Below are positions 23,682-32,963 of a stretch of 35,752 nucleotides of DNA, piece after piece. A program made the translations under genes and the position numbers. Under the pieces are notes generated by a model, which saw nothing but the letters and a program-made list of their open reading frames with translations, was not told the DNA's origin and searched no databases. Source of the DNA: an uncultured Clostridia bacterium. GTDB lineage: Bacteria > Bacillota > Clostridia > TANB77 > CAG-508. Position 1 is the stretch's first letter, and every line of letters starts with the position of its first letter. Location of the stretch: contig CALXCM010000009.1 of assembly GCA_944386785.1 (NCBI GenBank), positions 1 to 35,752 on the forward strand. Reading direction: 5' to 3'.

Positions 23682-26003
23682 TTATTTTTTATTTGTTATT
23701 TCTGTATCATATTCAGTAACTTGAATTGTTTTTATATTTACCTTTGAAAAATCGTCTTTTTCATCTTCAAATTGAACAATTTTAAATTTATTTTTATTTT
23801 TTACTTTTAGTTTTATTTTACTTAAATCAACTAATATTTTTGTTGATAAATCTTGACCTATAGGCAATGTTTTATTTTGATTATCATAAAAAACAGAATT
23901 TGTAAAACTTATTGCATTTGCTTTTTCTTTTAAATTAAGTTTAAATAAATTTAATTTTGTTTCTTTTTTTGTTATATTTTCTTCTATTTCTTTTTCTGGG
24001 TTTATATTAAAAACATTTAATTTTTTTGCATCTAAAGATGTTTCTTCTGTTATCATATATACTGGTAGTTCTTCTGGAATTATTATTTTTTCTAATGCCT
24101 TTTTTATGTTTTCTATTGCTTTTTCTAATGATAATTTAAAACCTATTTGTTTTGTGTTTTTGCTTAAATCTAAAATATTAAATTTATCTTTTGGAAGTTC
24201 TCTATGTTCTTTATTGTTTATTTTTGATACTTTTGTTGTATCTTTTGATATACCTCCAAAAATATTAAATTCTTCAGATTTTGTAAATATTTTTTCTGCT
24301 GCTTCTTCTTTTTTTAATTCTTTTAATGTAGCTTCTATTTCTTTTGGCATCACTTCATTTAGTTTTACTTTGTTTAAGATAGATAAAAGATTTGTACTTG
24401 TTAAATATATGCTATCTAATTCTTCTTTAGAAAGTATTTTTCTTTGCATTTTGTCCATTTTAATACCAAACTTTTCTAAGTCTTCTTTATAGTCAAATAC
24501 TTTTTCTATTTTCTTTATAATGTTTATTTCTTCTGCTTCTCCTTCTGCTAGACTTGCTACTTCATCTTTATTGCTATATTTCCAAAATTCAAAAATACTT
24601 TTTTTATGGCTATCTATTTCTTCTATGTATAATGTGGCATTTTGAATCTTTTTTTCCATGTTTTTCTTTTTTAGTTTTAGTGCATTTATGTCTAGTTTTA
24701 TGTTTTTTAATTCATTTTCTCTATCTTCTAATTCTTTATATAATTCTAAAATATTTTCAATTGTATAATTTGCTTTTTTACTTTTGCTGTTTTTTAGTTT
24801 TATTACTTTTTTTGTTTCTTTTTCTTCTCTATTTTCTTCTATATTTTCTTGTTTTTTTGGTTTCATTTTGTTTTTATTACTTTTTTTACTATATTTAAAG
24901 TAATATTTAAATTTACCAAAAAAAGTTTTTTTACACTCTAAAAATGTTGAAATTTGTTTTTCTTTTGCTAAATATTCTATTTCTTGAATAGCAACTTCTG
25001 CTTTTAAATTCTTTAGTTTTTCTTTTCCTTCTTCTATGTCTATTTCAGTATTTTTTAGTTTTTCTTCCCCTAAATTGTATTCTTTTTTTATCCAAGATAC
25101 AATATCTTCATATTCCATCTCTTCATCTTGCCTATAGAATTCAATTCCACCTGATTTTTCTATATTTGTTTTAAAGTCGAAATAATGTGGAAGCTCTGTT
25201 TGAAGTATGAACATTGCTTTTAGAAGTTTATAGAACTCTTGTGCTTCTTCTTTAGTTTTTAACTCTATTTTATAATTACTTTTTACTTTTTTATATACCT
25301 CTGTCTCCCCAGTAATTACTATTCTTGGTTCATTTTTCTTGTTATATACTTCATAAACTAGTGGCCAATCTTTTGTAAACAACCACATATAGTTTTCTAT
25401 ATCTTCAAATTCTTGCTTGCTTAAGAATTTATGGCTATATTCTAAATTTCTTATAGGAACAAATACTTTTCCTTCTTTTTTTCCTTCTAGTTTCTTTTTT
25501 AAAACATAGAAAAATGTTGAATAATCAGTATCTTCAGTTGGAACAAGCATAAAATATTTTTCTGTGTTTTCTGAATAATATATTTGCCATAAATAATTTC
25601 CTTCATATTTTATTTTAAATGGTAATTTTTTGTTTAATTTTTCTTGTTCTTCTTTTACTTTTTCTACATCTTCTATTTTAAATTCTTTTATCATATTCAA
25701 AAATGTAGTATATTTTAGTATATTTTCTTCTTCTGTATTATCTAAATATTCTACTAAAGGACTTGCTTTTTTATATTTTTCTTCTAAATCATCTAATCTT
25801 GTTGTAGGTGTTAATAGAATTTCTAGATCTTTTATTGAAATATATCTATATTGTTTGTATTGACCCTCATCATACATTTTAGGTACTCTAAATTCTAGTG
25901 GTTCAAATTTTTGTAATTCTTTTGGTATATTTTCTAGGTCTAGTCCTAAATATTCTAATTTTTCTTTTATATTATCTTTTTTATCTATTGTACTTTTTGC
26001 CAA
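23682..26003 (-). CDS. Large charged coiled-coil protein, function unknown
   Basis: About 773 residues, not recognised. It has no signal peptide or clear membrane segment. Residues roughly 1-300 look globular, with aromatic-rich stretches (NYLWQIYYSENTEKYFMLV, FVPIRNLEYSHKFLS, DWPLVYEVYNKKNEPRIV). From about 300 to 480 it is coiled coil (GEEKLKNTEIDIEEGKEKL, ELEDRENELKNIKLDINAL) interrupted by a very basic segment (FKYYFKYSKKSNKNKMKPK). The C-terminal 200 residues are Lys/Glu-rich. I start at a TTG with AAGGAG eight bases upstream; an earlier TTG at 26021 overlaps it. Neighbours are cell-envelope enzymes (deacetylase, lysozyme), which hints at an envelope or division role without proving it. 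Confidence 0.8.
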   Translation of the reverse strand: MAKSTIDKKDNIKEKLEYLGLDLENIPKELQKFEPLEFRVPKMYDEGQYKQYRYISIKDLEILLTPTTRLDDLEEKYKKASPLVEYLDNTEEENILKYTTFLNMIKEFKIEDVEKVKEEQEKLNKKLPFKIKYEGNYLWQIYYSENTEKYFMLVPTEDTDYSTFFYVLKKKLEGKKEGKVFVPIRNLEYSHKFLSKQEFEDIENYMWLFTKDWPLVYEVYNKKNEPRIVITGETEVYKKVKSNYKIELKTKEEAQEFYKLLKAMFILQTELPHYFDFKTNIEKSGGIEFYRQDEEMEYEDIVSWIKKEYNLGEEKLKNTEIDIEEGKEKLKNLKAEVAIQEIEYLAKEKQISTFLECKKTFFGKFKYYFKYSKKSNKNKMKPKKQENIEENREEKETKKVIKLKNSKSKKANYTIENILELYKELEDRENELKNIKLDINALKLKKKNMEKKIQNATLYIEEIDSHKKSIFEFWKYSNKDEVASLAEGEAEEINIIKKIEKVFDYKEDLEKFGIKMDKMQRKILSKEELDSIYLTSTNLLSILNKVKLNEVMPKEIEATLKELKKEEAAEKIFTKSEEFNIFGGISKDTTKVSKINNKEHRELPKDKFNILDLSKNTKQIGFKLSLEKAIENIKKALEKIIIPEELPVYMITEETSLDAKKLNVFNINPEKEIEENITKKETKLNLFKLNLKEKANAISFTNSVFYDNQNKTLPIGQDLSTKILVDLSKIKLKVKNKNKFKIVQFEDEKDDFSKVNIKTIQVTEYDTEITNKK

Positions 26004-26045
26004 GTTACTCTCTCCTTCCAATTGCTATATAGTTTGTAACTATGT

Positions 26046-26879
26046 TTAAATGTCATAAAAATTTGTAAATTCATAACCATTATTTCTTAAGTAAGCTATA
26101 ATTTGTGATAATGAATCTGCTGTTACTTTTTTTAGTGGAGAATCATGCATTAAGATTACTACACTTTGCTTTCCTTTTGTTGTTTCTTCTAATCTTTGTA
26201 ATTCAAATTCTAAACTTAAATTGTTTGTCTCAGCATCTCCATTTAATGCATTCCAATCTACACTTTCTATTCCATTTTGTTTTAATAATTCTTTTGCTTG
26301 AAGTTTTAAATCTGCATATTTTCCTCCGCTAGAGCCTCCTGGAAATCTGAATAAATGTGAGTTATATTTCTCATCTCCTATTGCATTTTGTACTGCAATA
26401 TTACATTTATTAAATTCATCTAAAACCGCTTCTTTTGAAGAATATATTGAATCATACACATGACTATATCCATGATTTGCAATAAAATGCCCTTCATCAT
26501 ACATCCTTTTTACCATATCTGGCTTTTGTTCAACCATTTTACCTAAAACGAAAAATGTTGCTTTTACATTTTCTTTTTTTAATGTATCTAATATCATTGG
26601 AGTTACATTTGATGGTCCATCATCAAATGTTAAAAAAGCTCTTTTTTTATCTGAACTATATATATGATTAACATTTTGTATCCAATTTTCTGTATATTTT
26701 ACTCTTTTTTCTTCTTTTGCTTGTTCTATTTTTCTTAATTTTAATTCTTCTTGTTCTTTTAATGTTACTAGTTGGTTTTGATATTCTTTTACAAAGTTTG
26801 CTTCTTTTAGAATTTTTGTTACTTCAATTGTTGTTAAACTAATTAAAATAAGTGCAAAAGTTATTATTAATATTAGCAT
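26046..26879 (-). CDS. Membrane-anchored polysaccharide deacetylase
   Basis: NodB-type deacetylase acting outside the membrane, probably on peptidoglycan or another surface glycan. One N-terminal membrane segment (residues 1-20), a short coil, then the NodB domain: AFLTFDDGPSN (metal-binding Asp pair), ANHGYSH (His ligands), FRFPGGSSGGKY, VDWNALNGDAE and VVILMHDS. Length 277 from the ATG at 26879, but no ribosome binding site precedes that ATG, and the same frame stays open about 33 codons further up with a plausible basic tail (STEIKSLVKRKPNQNK) and no ATG, GTG or TTG. The true start is therefore uncertain. 26880-27114 holds this upstream region, a TATAAT at about 27002-27008 and the metG terminator. 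Confidence 0.9.
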   Translation of the reverse strand: MLILIITFALILISLTTIEVTKILKEANFVKEYQNQLVTLKEQEELKLRKIEQAKEEKRVKYTENWIQNVNHIYSSDKKRAFLTFDDGPSNVTPMILDTLKKENVKATFFVLGKMVEQKPDMVKRMYDEGHFIANHGYSHVYDSIYSSKEAVLDEFNKCNIAVQNAIGDEKYNSHLFRFPGGSSGGKYADLKLQAKELLKQNGIESVDWNALNGDAETNNLSLEFELQRLEETTKGKQSVVILMHDSPLKKVTADSLSQIIAYLRNNGYEFTNFYDI

Positions 26880-27070
26880 TACTTTATTTTGATTTGGTTT
26901 TCTTTTTACTAAGCTTTTGATTTCTGTACTTCTATATATGTCTACTTCTTTGTTTTTATTTCTCTTTCTACATCTTTATTTTTGAAATTTTTATTTCGTA
27001 AATATTATATACTATTTTTCTTCTTTTTGATAGTAGATTTTACAAAATATCTAAAAAAATATGATTTTTT

Positions 27071-27101
27071 GAAAAAAATAAAACGCTAGTGTTAGCGTTT
27101 T
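27071..27101 (-). terminator. Terminator after metG
   Basis: AAAACGCTA / TAGCGTTTT, 9 perfect pairs with a 4-base loop (27080-27101), followed on the minus strand by TATTTTTTTC. Confidence 0.9.
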
Positions 27102-27114
27102 ACTTTTAAAGAAC

Positions 27115-28698
27115 TTATTTTATTCTTTCAAATAATGGTTCTAAGTTGTCTAATTTAATTTCTTCTTTAATTTCTACTTTTCCCCATTTGCTAATATCTT
27201 TATTTATATATTTAGCTACTTTTTTTGAGGCTTCTGGCATTACTGGTTCAAATAGATTTGCTAAATTTGCAATTATATATGTGCAATTATATATAACTTT
27301 ATTAAATTCGTCCAAGTTTTCTTTGTATAACACCCATGGTTTTGTTTCATCATAATATTTGTTTCCAAATTCAACTAGTTTCATAATTTCTTCAATTGCA
27401 TTTCTAAATTCTAGTTTTTCTATATTTTTAGATACATTTTCATAAGTTTCCAAAACTATTTTTCTTATTTTATCATCTAGTTCTTTTACTTCTATTTTTT
27501 CTAATCCTTTAAATTTTAAAGTTCTATTTACAAAGTTTCCAAATTTATTAACTAGATCAGAATTATGAACTTGTTTAAATTCTTCTAATGAAAAGTTGCT
27601 ATCTTTTTTCTCTGGTCCATTACTTAAGAAGAAATATCTTATTGAATCAATGTTATATTCATTTGCTAAATCTAATATTGTTATTCCATTACCTTTACTT
27701 TTTGATATTTTTTCGTCGTTAATATTTAAATATTCACAAGATACTATTTTATCTGGTAATTTCATATTGTCTTTCATTGCTATTAATAAAGCTGGAAGAA
27801 TTATACTATGGAAAATAATATTATCCTTTCCATGTACCATGTACATAATTGTGTTATCATTTTTCCAGTAATCTTCCCAATTCAAATTATTTTCTTCACA
27901 ATATTTCATAGATGCAGTTATATATCCTAAAACAGCTTCAATCCATACATACATTTTTTTGTTTTCATAACCATCAACTGGTACATCTACTCCCCATTCT
28001 AGGTCTCTTGTAACAGCTCTATCTATTAAACCTTGTTTTAGGTATTTTAAAGTTTCATTTTGTGAATTTTTTCTCCAATAATCTTTGTTTTGGTTATAAT
28101 AGTTTTCAATTTCTTTTTGCAATTTTGTTAAAGTTAAGTATAAGTTCTTATTTGGTTTTTCTATTACATTTGTTCCACATTCTTGACATCTTGCTTTTTT
28201 TAAATCTTCTGCTGTTGGATTATACCCACAGTCACATTCTTCTCCTTTTGTTTCATTTCCACAGTTTGGGCATGTAAGTATTAATTCTCTATCTGCTAAA
28301 AATTTATTACAATGTGGACAATATGGTTGCATATCTTCTTTTTCTACAATATATCCATTATCATAAATCTTTTTAAATATTTCTTTTGCTTTTTCTTTAT
28401 GATATTCACTTTCAGTTTTTGTGTATAAACTATATGAAAAATTCATTTTATTAAAAGCTTCTTCAAATTCTTTATGATATTCTTCACATATTTCTTGTGG
28501 AGATTTTTTCTCTTTTTTAGCCCTTATTGTAATTGGAGTTCCATGGCAGTCTGTTCCTGAAACATATATAACATTATCTCCTAATTTTCTATGGTATCTA
28601 GCTAAGAAATCTCCTGGAAGTAATGCTACTAAGTGTCCTAAATGTAATGAACTATTTGCATAAGGCCATGCTCCACCTATTACTACATTTTTACTCAT
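27115..28698 (-). CDS. metG: Methionyl-tRNA synthetase
   Basis: Class I synthetase charging tRNA-Met. The 527 residues have the ATP-binding HIGH-type motif (SSLHLGHL, residues 17-24), the KMSKS loop as KISKSKG (about 332-338), and a connective peptide with two zinc knuckles (CPHCNKF, CPNCGNE, ECDCGY, CQECG), the E. coli/archaeal four-Cys-pair type. It lacks the C-terminal EMAP-like tRNA-binding domain found in many longer bacterial MetRS. ATG start with GAAAGGACTG upstream. The 245-base region before it (28699-28943) holds AT-rich sequence, a two-way terminator hairpin and one copy of the repeat that flanks the fic gene; I see no T-box. Confidence 0.95.
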   Translation of the reverse strand: MSKNVVIGGAWPYANSSLHLGHLVALLPGDFLARYHRKLGDNVIYVSGTDCHGTPITIRAKKEKKSPQEICEEYHKEFEEAFNKMNFSYSLYTKTESEYHKEKAKEIFKKIYDNGYIVEKEDMQPYCPHCNKFLADRELILTCPNCGNETKGEECDCGYNPTAEDLKKARCQECGTNVIEKPNKNLYLTLTKLQKEIENYYNQNKDYWRKNSQNETLKYLKQGLIDRAVTRDLEWGVDVPVDGYENKKMYVWIEAVLGYITASMKYCEENNLNWEDYWKNDNTIMYMVHGKDNIIFHSIILPALLIAMKDNMKLPDKIVSCEYLNINDEKISKSKGNGITILDLANEYNIDSIRYFFLSNGPEKKDSNFSLEEFKQVHNSDLVNKFGNFVNRTLKFKGLEKIEVKELDDKIRKIVLETYENVSKNIEKLEFRNAIEEIMKLVEFGNKYYDETKPWVLYKENLDEFNKVIYNCTYIIANLANLFEPVMPEASKKVAKYINKDISKWGKVEIKEEIKLDNLEPLFERIK

Positions 28699-28812
28699 TA
28701 TTTTTCAGTCCTTTCTTTTTTCTATTTTTCTTTTTAGTTTTGTTTATCTTTTCTTTACTTTTTTACTTTGCTATTAAACATAATTAATACTTATATATAT
28801 TACCACTTTTGG

Positions 28813-28848
28813 AAAAAAATAGCAAGGGATTAGTCCTTGCTATTTTTA
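28813..28848 (-). terminator. Terminator between fic and metG
   Basis: AATAGCAAGG / CCTTGCTATT, 10 perfect pairs with a 7-base loop, flanked by A-run and T-run so it could work in both directions; on the minus strand it ends in TTTTTTTCC. Confidence 0.85.
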
Positions 28849-28891
28849 GTTAACTAACAATTAGAGTTTTTTGATATTCTGTTATTGAAAT

Positions 28892-28914
28892 AGATGTGTC
28901 CCCAAATGGACATT
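28892..28914. repeat. Flanking repeat, copy 1 (after fic)
   Basis: ATGTGTCCCCAAATGGACATT: a short imperfect palindrome (TGTCC / GGACA) that recurs in the same orientation at 30035-30057, on the other side of the fic gene. The two copies differ at two positions over about 21 bases. Confidence 0.7.
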
Positions 28915-28943
28915 AAGGTTTATTCAATATGTGAAACATTTTT

Positions 28944-29876
28944 CTATATACTCATGTAACATTTCTCTCTAATAAATTTCTTTATCTCTTTTTTATCTCT
29001 TCCTTCATAATAGGGAATAAGTAAATCCTTAAATTCTCCTGTTAATTCTGCTGGAATTGCTATTATTCCTTTTCCTTTTGAAATCAAATAATGATTACTA
29101 TAAATTACTGCTGTTCTTTTATTTCCATCTATAAATACTTGTTTTTTCATTGTATATAATAAAAGTTCGATTGCTCTGTCTATATCATCCAGTTCCTTAC
29201 TAAAAATTTTTTCTAATTCTTCTTTTATTACACTTTCAATAGGCAAATCTGGTTTCCATGTTGTTCCACCTATTGTTACTGGTGTATTTCTTACTTTACC
29301 TGCTGTATAATAAAATCCTTCTTCTACCATTTTATTTATTTCGCATAATAAGGCAAAACTTGTATCGCTTAAAATAACATTTTTATTCAATATAAATTCC
29401 CAAGCATGTTTTAGATTTACTATTTTTAAAATATCTTCAGATGTCATATTATTTACTTTTCCACCTTCAATAATACTTTCTGTATCTGCAAAAGTAGTTG
29501 CAACACCTTCTAATATAGCTTGTTTATATATTGAATCTACTAAATGTCTTTTCGCAAAGTCTATATTTTGTTCTACTTTTTCTGATAATTCTTCTTCTGT
29601 ATAATTTAATTGTTTTAGTTTTTTTATTATCTCTCTTATTTGCTTTTTCAATTGTTTTGCTTTAATGCTATTATTTAATACTAAATTATATAACTCATCA
29701 GAATATTCTCCAACATATTTTGTTAAAGCTACTCCATCTTCTCTATAATGTACATATATATATTTATTAGATTCATTTTCTCTTATTTCTACTGATCCAT
29801 ATGTAAGTGATTGTAATTCATGTTCAAGAACCTGTTTACTTTGAAGAAGATTCATAATTTCAATTTTTTCTTCCAT
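28944..29876 (-). CDS. Fic-fold protein lacking the catalytic histidine
   Basis: A 310-residue Fic/DOC-fold protein. The motif reads KKQVFIDGNKRTA (about residues 249-261); aligned to HPFxxGNxR the usual catalytic His is Gln while the phosphate-binding DGNKRT loop is kept. An upstream TESIIEGG (about 131-138) resembles the inhibitory-helix motif of Fic proteins, and VTIGGTTWKPDLP could be the flap. So it may bind a nucleotide but transfer it poorly, or use other chemistry. N-terminal residues 1-110 are helical and could dimerise or bind DNA. Its promoter is bracketed by four GTGAAAC half-sites, suggesting tight control, and the gene with its control region is flanked by short direct repeats. 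Distinct from the 20.6 kb fic gene. Confidence 0.85.
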   Translation of the reverse strand: MEEKIEIMNLLQSKQVLEHELQSLTYGSVEIRENESNKYIYVHYREDGVALTKYVGEYSDELYNLVLNNSIKAKQLKKQIREIIKKLKQLNYTEEELSEKVEQNIDFAKRHLVDSIYKQAILEGVATTFADTESIIEGGKVNNMTSEDILKIVNLKHAWEFILNKNVILSDTSFALLCEINKMVEEGFYYTAGKVRNTPVTIGGTTWKPDLPIESVIKEELEKIFSKELDDIDRAIELLLYTMKKQVFIDGNKRTAVIYSNHYLISKGKGIIAIPAELTGEFKDLLIPYYEGRDKKEIKKFIREKCYMSI

Positions 29877-29892
29877 GATTTCCCTCCTTATA

Positions 29893-30005
29893 AATGTGAA
29901 ACTTTTTTGCTTAATTTGTTTAATTTTGTTTCACATTTATATTATATCATAAATTTAAAAAATGTGAAACTTTTTTGTATCTTTTTTTCTAATTTGTTTC
30001 ACATT
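29893..30005 (-). promoter_or_regulatory. Operator array: two inverted-repeat pairs around the fic promoter
   Basis: AATGTGAAAC and its exact complement GTTTCACATT occur twice: 29893-29902 with 29928-29937, and 29961-29970 with 29996-30005. Each pair is separated by exactly 25 T-rich bases. One half-site overlaps the -35, one lies at the likely transcription start, one near +35 and one near -65. This arrangement fits a dimeric repressor that binds both pairs. Confidence 0.8.
29941..29969 (-). promoter_or_regulatory. Promoter of the 28.9-29.9 kb fic gene
   Basis: Minus strand TTTCAC (29964-29969), 17-base spacer, TATAAT (29941-29946). The -35 is inside an operator half-site. Confidence 0.7.
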
Positions 30006-30034
30006 TTTAAAATTCTGTTTCTAACAACAACACT

Positions 30035-30057
30035 CATGTGTCCCTAATTGGACATTA
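30035..30057. repeat. Flanking repeat, copy 2 (at the ATPase stop codon)
   Basis: ATGTGTCCCTAATTGGACATTA; same orientation as the copy at 28892-28914. Its last bases are the TAA stop of the cation ATPase gene (30055-30057), so the fic block abuts that gene exactly at its stop. Confidence 0.7.
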
Positions 30058-32856
30058 TGCTTCGTCTTTTGATGTGTTTATTTTAAATAGTTTGAATAGT
30101 TCTACTATTACTATTGGAGCTAAAACTAATAGTATTGCTTCTATTAAGTTTCCTACTGGAAGTATTGGAATACTAAATAGATGTCTTAAGCCTGGCACTA
30201 ATACAATTACCAGCATTAATGCTGCTGATGCTCCAACTGCTAATAATAGCATTTTGTTGTTAAATGGATTTGTCTTAAATATAGATTTTTTGTTATTTCT
30301 AATATTAAATACATGTACAAGTTCTGAAAATGCTAGTACAATAAATGCCATTGCTTGACCTATTTCTACTCTTACTTCTTGAGTTTCAACATATTCTGCT
30401 CCGTTTTGAATTTCATACTCTAAGTTTTCTATTTCTTCTGCTTGGTATATTTTTCCGTCCATTCTAACCATTTGAGGTAAGTTTTCTTCTGGTGTTGCAA
30501 TTCCTATTATAAATGCTGCAAGTGTTAGAAGTCCTATCATTACACCTTGATAAATAACTCTTATTGTCATTCCTTTTGTAAATATTCCTTTATGTTTTTT
30601 AGGTTTTCTTTTCATTACATCGTCTTCTGCTGGGTCTACTGCTAAGGCTAATGCTGGTAATGAGTCTGTTACTAAGTTTACCCATAATATATGGATTGGA
30701 AGTAATACTTCTATTAAACCTATATCTATTCCAAATTTATTACTAATCCATGGTGTAATTAGTATTGCTATAAATAATGCTATGATTTCACCAACATTAC
30801 TTGATAGCAAGAATTGAATTGCTTTTAGGATATTATCATATATTCTTCTTCCTTCTTCTACTGCTGATACTATTGTTGCAAAATTATCATCTGTTAAAAT
30901 TACATCTGCTGCTTCTTTTGATACATCTGTCCCTACTATTCCCATTGCACAACCAATATCTGCTGTTTTTAGAGCTGGTGCATCATTTACTCCATCTCCT
31001 GTCATTGCAACAATTTCTCCGTTTTTTTGCCATGCTTTTACTATTCTTACTTTATGCTCTGGAGATACTCTTGCATATACTGAATATTTTCTAATGTTTT
31101 TAGTTAAGTCTTCATCAGACATTTCTTCTAATTCTTTTCCAGTTAAAGCTTCTTCTTCGTTTTCTAATATTCCAAGTGATTTCGCAATTGCTACTGCTGT
31201 AATTTTATGGTCTCCTGTTATCATTACTGTTTTTATTCCTGCTGTTTTACATTTTTCTACTGCTTTTTTTACTTCTTCTCTTGGTGGATCTATCATTCCT
31301 ACCATTCCAACAAATGTTAAGTTTTCTTCTATATTTTTCATTTCTTCATCTGTTGGTTCATGGTCTAATTCTTTATATGCAAATGCTAATACTCTTAGGG
31401 CACTTTTTGCCATTTCTATATTATTTTTTTCTATTTCTTGTTTATAGTTTTCTAAATCTTTCTTTATTTCTCCATTTATTTCATATGATGTACATTTTGC
31501 AAGTAATTCATCTATTCCACCTTTTGTGTATGCAACAAACTTTTCTCCTATTTTATTTACTGTTGTCATTAGTTTTCTATCTGAATCAAATGGATATTCT
31601 TTTACTCTTGGCAAGTTTAAAACATCTTTTAATTCAAAATTTAGTTTCATTCCTAAGTCAATTAAAGCTGTTTCTGTTGGGTCTCCTGTTAATGTGTTAT
31701 TTTCTCCTATTTTTGTATCATTACAAAGTACTGCATCATACATTAGTTTCCTTTGTTCATTATTTAATTCTTTTATATTTTCTACACTTTCTAATGTGCC
31801 ATTTGTAAAGATTTTTTGTACTGTCATTTTGTTTTGTGTAAGTGTTCCTGTTTTATCTGAACAAATTACTGTTGCGCTTCCTAATGTTTCAACTGCTGGA
31901 AGTTTTTTAATAATTGCATTTTTCTTAACCATTCTTTGGACACCAATTGCAAGAACTATTGTAGATACTGCTGCTAATCCTTCTGGTATTGCTGCAACTG
32001 CTAATGATACTGCTGTCATAAACATATCAATTACATTTTTTCCATATGCTATTCCTATTACAAATATTACTATACATATTGCAAGTGCTGCAATTCCAAG
32101 TGTTTTTCCAAGTTTATTTAATTTTGCTTGAAGTGGTGTTATGTTTGCATCTGTGTCATTTATTATTTTTGCAATTTTACCAACTTCTGTGTTCATTCCT
32201 GTTTCTACAACTATTCCTTTTCCTCTTCCATATGTTATTAGTGAAGAAGAAAATAGCATATTTTCTCTGTCTCCAAGACCTACTTTTTCATCTTTTATTA
32301 CTTCCGTATTTTTATCTACTGGTACTGATTCTCCAGTTAGAGATGATTCTTGTGATTTTAAGTTTACCGCTTCTATTATTCTTAAATCTGCTGGTATATA
32401 GTCTCCTGTGTCTAATACTACAATATCTCCTGGTACTAAGTCTCTTGATTGAACTACATCTATTTTTCCATCACGGATTACTTTAGATGCATGTGCACTT
32501 AATTTTTGAAGTGCTTCTAAAGATTTTTCTGCTTTGTTTTCTTGCACTACACCAATTATTGCATTTAAAACTACAACTATTAAGATAATTATTGTATCTG
32601 TAATTCCTTCTCCTTCTGCAACTCCTACAACTCCTGATACAATAGCTGCAATAATTAAAACTATTATCATAAAGTCTTTAAATTGTTCTAGAAATTTTTG
32701 AATTAAAGTTTTTTTCTTTTTTTGTTCTAGCTCATTTAAGCCATATTCTTTTTTTCTTTTTTCTACTTCTTCTTTAGATAAACCGTTTTCTTTGTTAGTT
32801 TTTAAAATTTCTTCAACTTCTAAAACTTCTTTGTTAAACCAGTTTTTGTTTTCCAA
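30055..32856 (-). CDS. P2A-type cation-transporting ATPase under Mn2+ riboswitch control
   Basis: P-type ATPase of the SERCA/PMR1-like group, 933 residues. Order of parts: N-terminal cation ATPase domain ([17 protein letters not shown]), actuator TGES ([11 protein letters not shown]), AAIPEGLAA in M4, phosphorylation site [13 protein letters not shown], nucleotide domain, hinge [13 protein letters not shown], and C-terminal segments with [17 protein letters not shown] (M6 Asp and Asn). The PEGL and NxxTD motifs are those of Ca2+/Mn2+ pumps. An upstream yybP-ykoY riboswitch points to Mn2+ as the signal and probably a cargo; Ca2+ export remains possible. TTG start with AAGGAGG upstream. Six out-of-frame CGGs, no in-frame one. 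Confidence 0.94.
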   Translation of the reverse strand: MENKNWFNKEVLEVEEILKTNKENGLSKEEVEKRKKEYGLNELEQKKKKTLIQKFLEQFKDFMIIVLIIAAIVSGVVGVAEGEGITDTIIILIVVVLNAIIGVVQENKAEKSLEALQKLSAHASKVIRDGKIDVVQSRDLVPGDIVVLDTGDYIPADLRIIEAVNLKSQESSLTGESVPVDKNTEVIKDEKVGLGDRENMLFSSSLITYGRGKGIVVETGMNTEVGKIAKIINDTDANITPLQAKLNKLGKTLGIAALAICIVIFVIGIAYGKNVIDMFMTAVSLAVAAIPEGLAAVSTIVLAIGVQRMVKKNAIIKKLPAVETLGSATVICSDKTGTLTQNKMTVQKIFTNGTLESVENIKELNNEQRKLMYDAVLCNDTKIGENNTLTGDPTETALIDLGMKLNFELKDVLNLPRVKEYPFDSDRKLMTTVNKIGEKFVAYTKGGIDELLAKCTSYEINGEIKKDLENYKQEIEKNNIEMAKSALRVLAFAYKELDHEPTDEEMKNIEENLTFVGMVGMIDPPREEVKKAVEKCKTAGIKTVMITGDHKITAVAIAKSLGILENEEEALTGKELEEMSDEDLTKNIRKYSVYARVSPEHKVRIVKAWQKNGEIVAMTGDGVNDAPALKTADIGCAMGIVGTDVSKEAADVILTDDNFATIVSAVEEGRRIYDNILKAIQFLLSSNVGEIIALFIAILITPWISNKFGIDIGLIEVLLPIHILWVNLVTDSLPALALAVDPAEDDVMKRKPKKHKGIFTKGMTIRVIYQGVMIGLLTLAAFIIGIATPEENLPQMVRMDGKIYQAEEIENLEYEIQNGAEYVETQEVRVEIGQAMAFIVLAFSELVHVFNIRNNKKSIFKTNPFNNKMLLLAVGASAALMLVIVLVPGLRHLFSIPILPVGNLIEAILLVLAPIVIVELFKLFKINTSKDEA

Positions 32857-32921
32857 CTTTAAATCCTCCTTTGTTAATTTTTATTATTTTACCAATTTTT
32901 TTGTAATTTTATATAAAAATA

Positions 32922-32963
32922 CAAAAAAACTTTTAAAAAGGACCTCCTTTCCTTCTTAAAAGT
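32922..32963 (-). terminator. Riboswitch-controlled terminator
   Basis: Fourteen-base arms with one mismatch and a 7-base loop (AAGGAGG), followed on the minus strand by TTTTTTTG, about 65 bases before the ATPase start. Its 5' arm overlaps the 3' P1 strand of the aptamer. Confidence 0.88.

Noticed and set aside
28699..28943. T-box or SAM riboswitch before metG
   Set aside because: No T-box AGGGTGGNACC-type element or SAM-aptamer core in the region; only an AT-rich leader, a terminator of the upstream gene and a repeat copy.
31281..31808. Long plus-strand frames rich in Leu, Phe, His and Tyr here and throughout
   Set aside because: They are mirror frames of AT-rich minus-strand genes; composition is implausible and each lies wholly over a clear gene.
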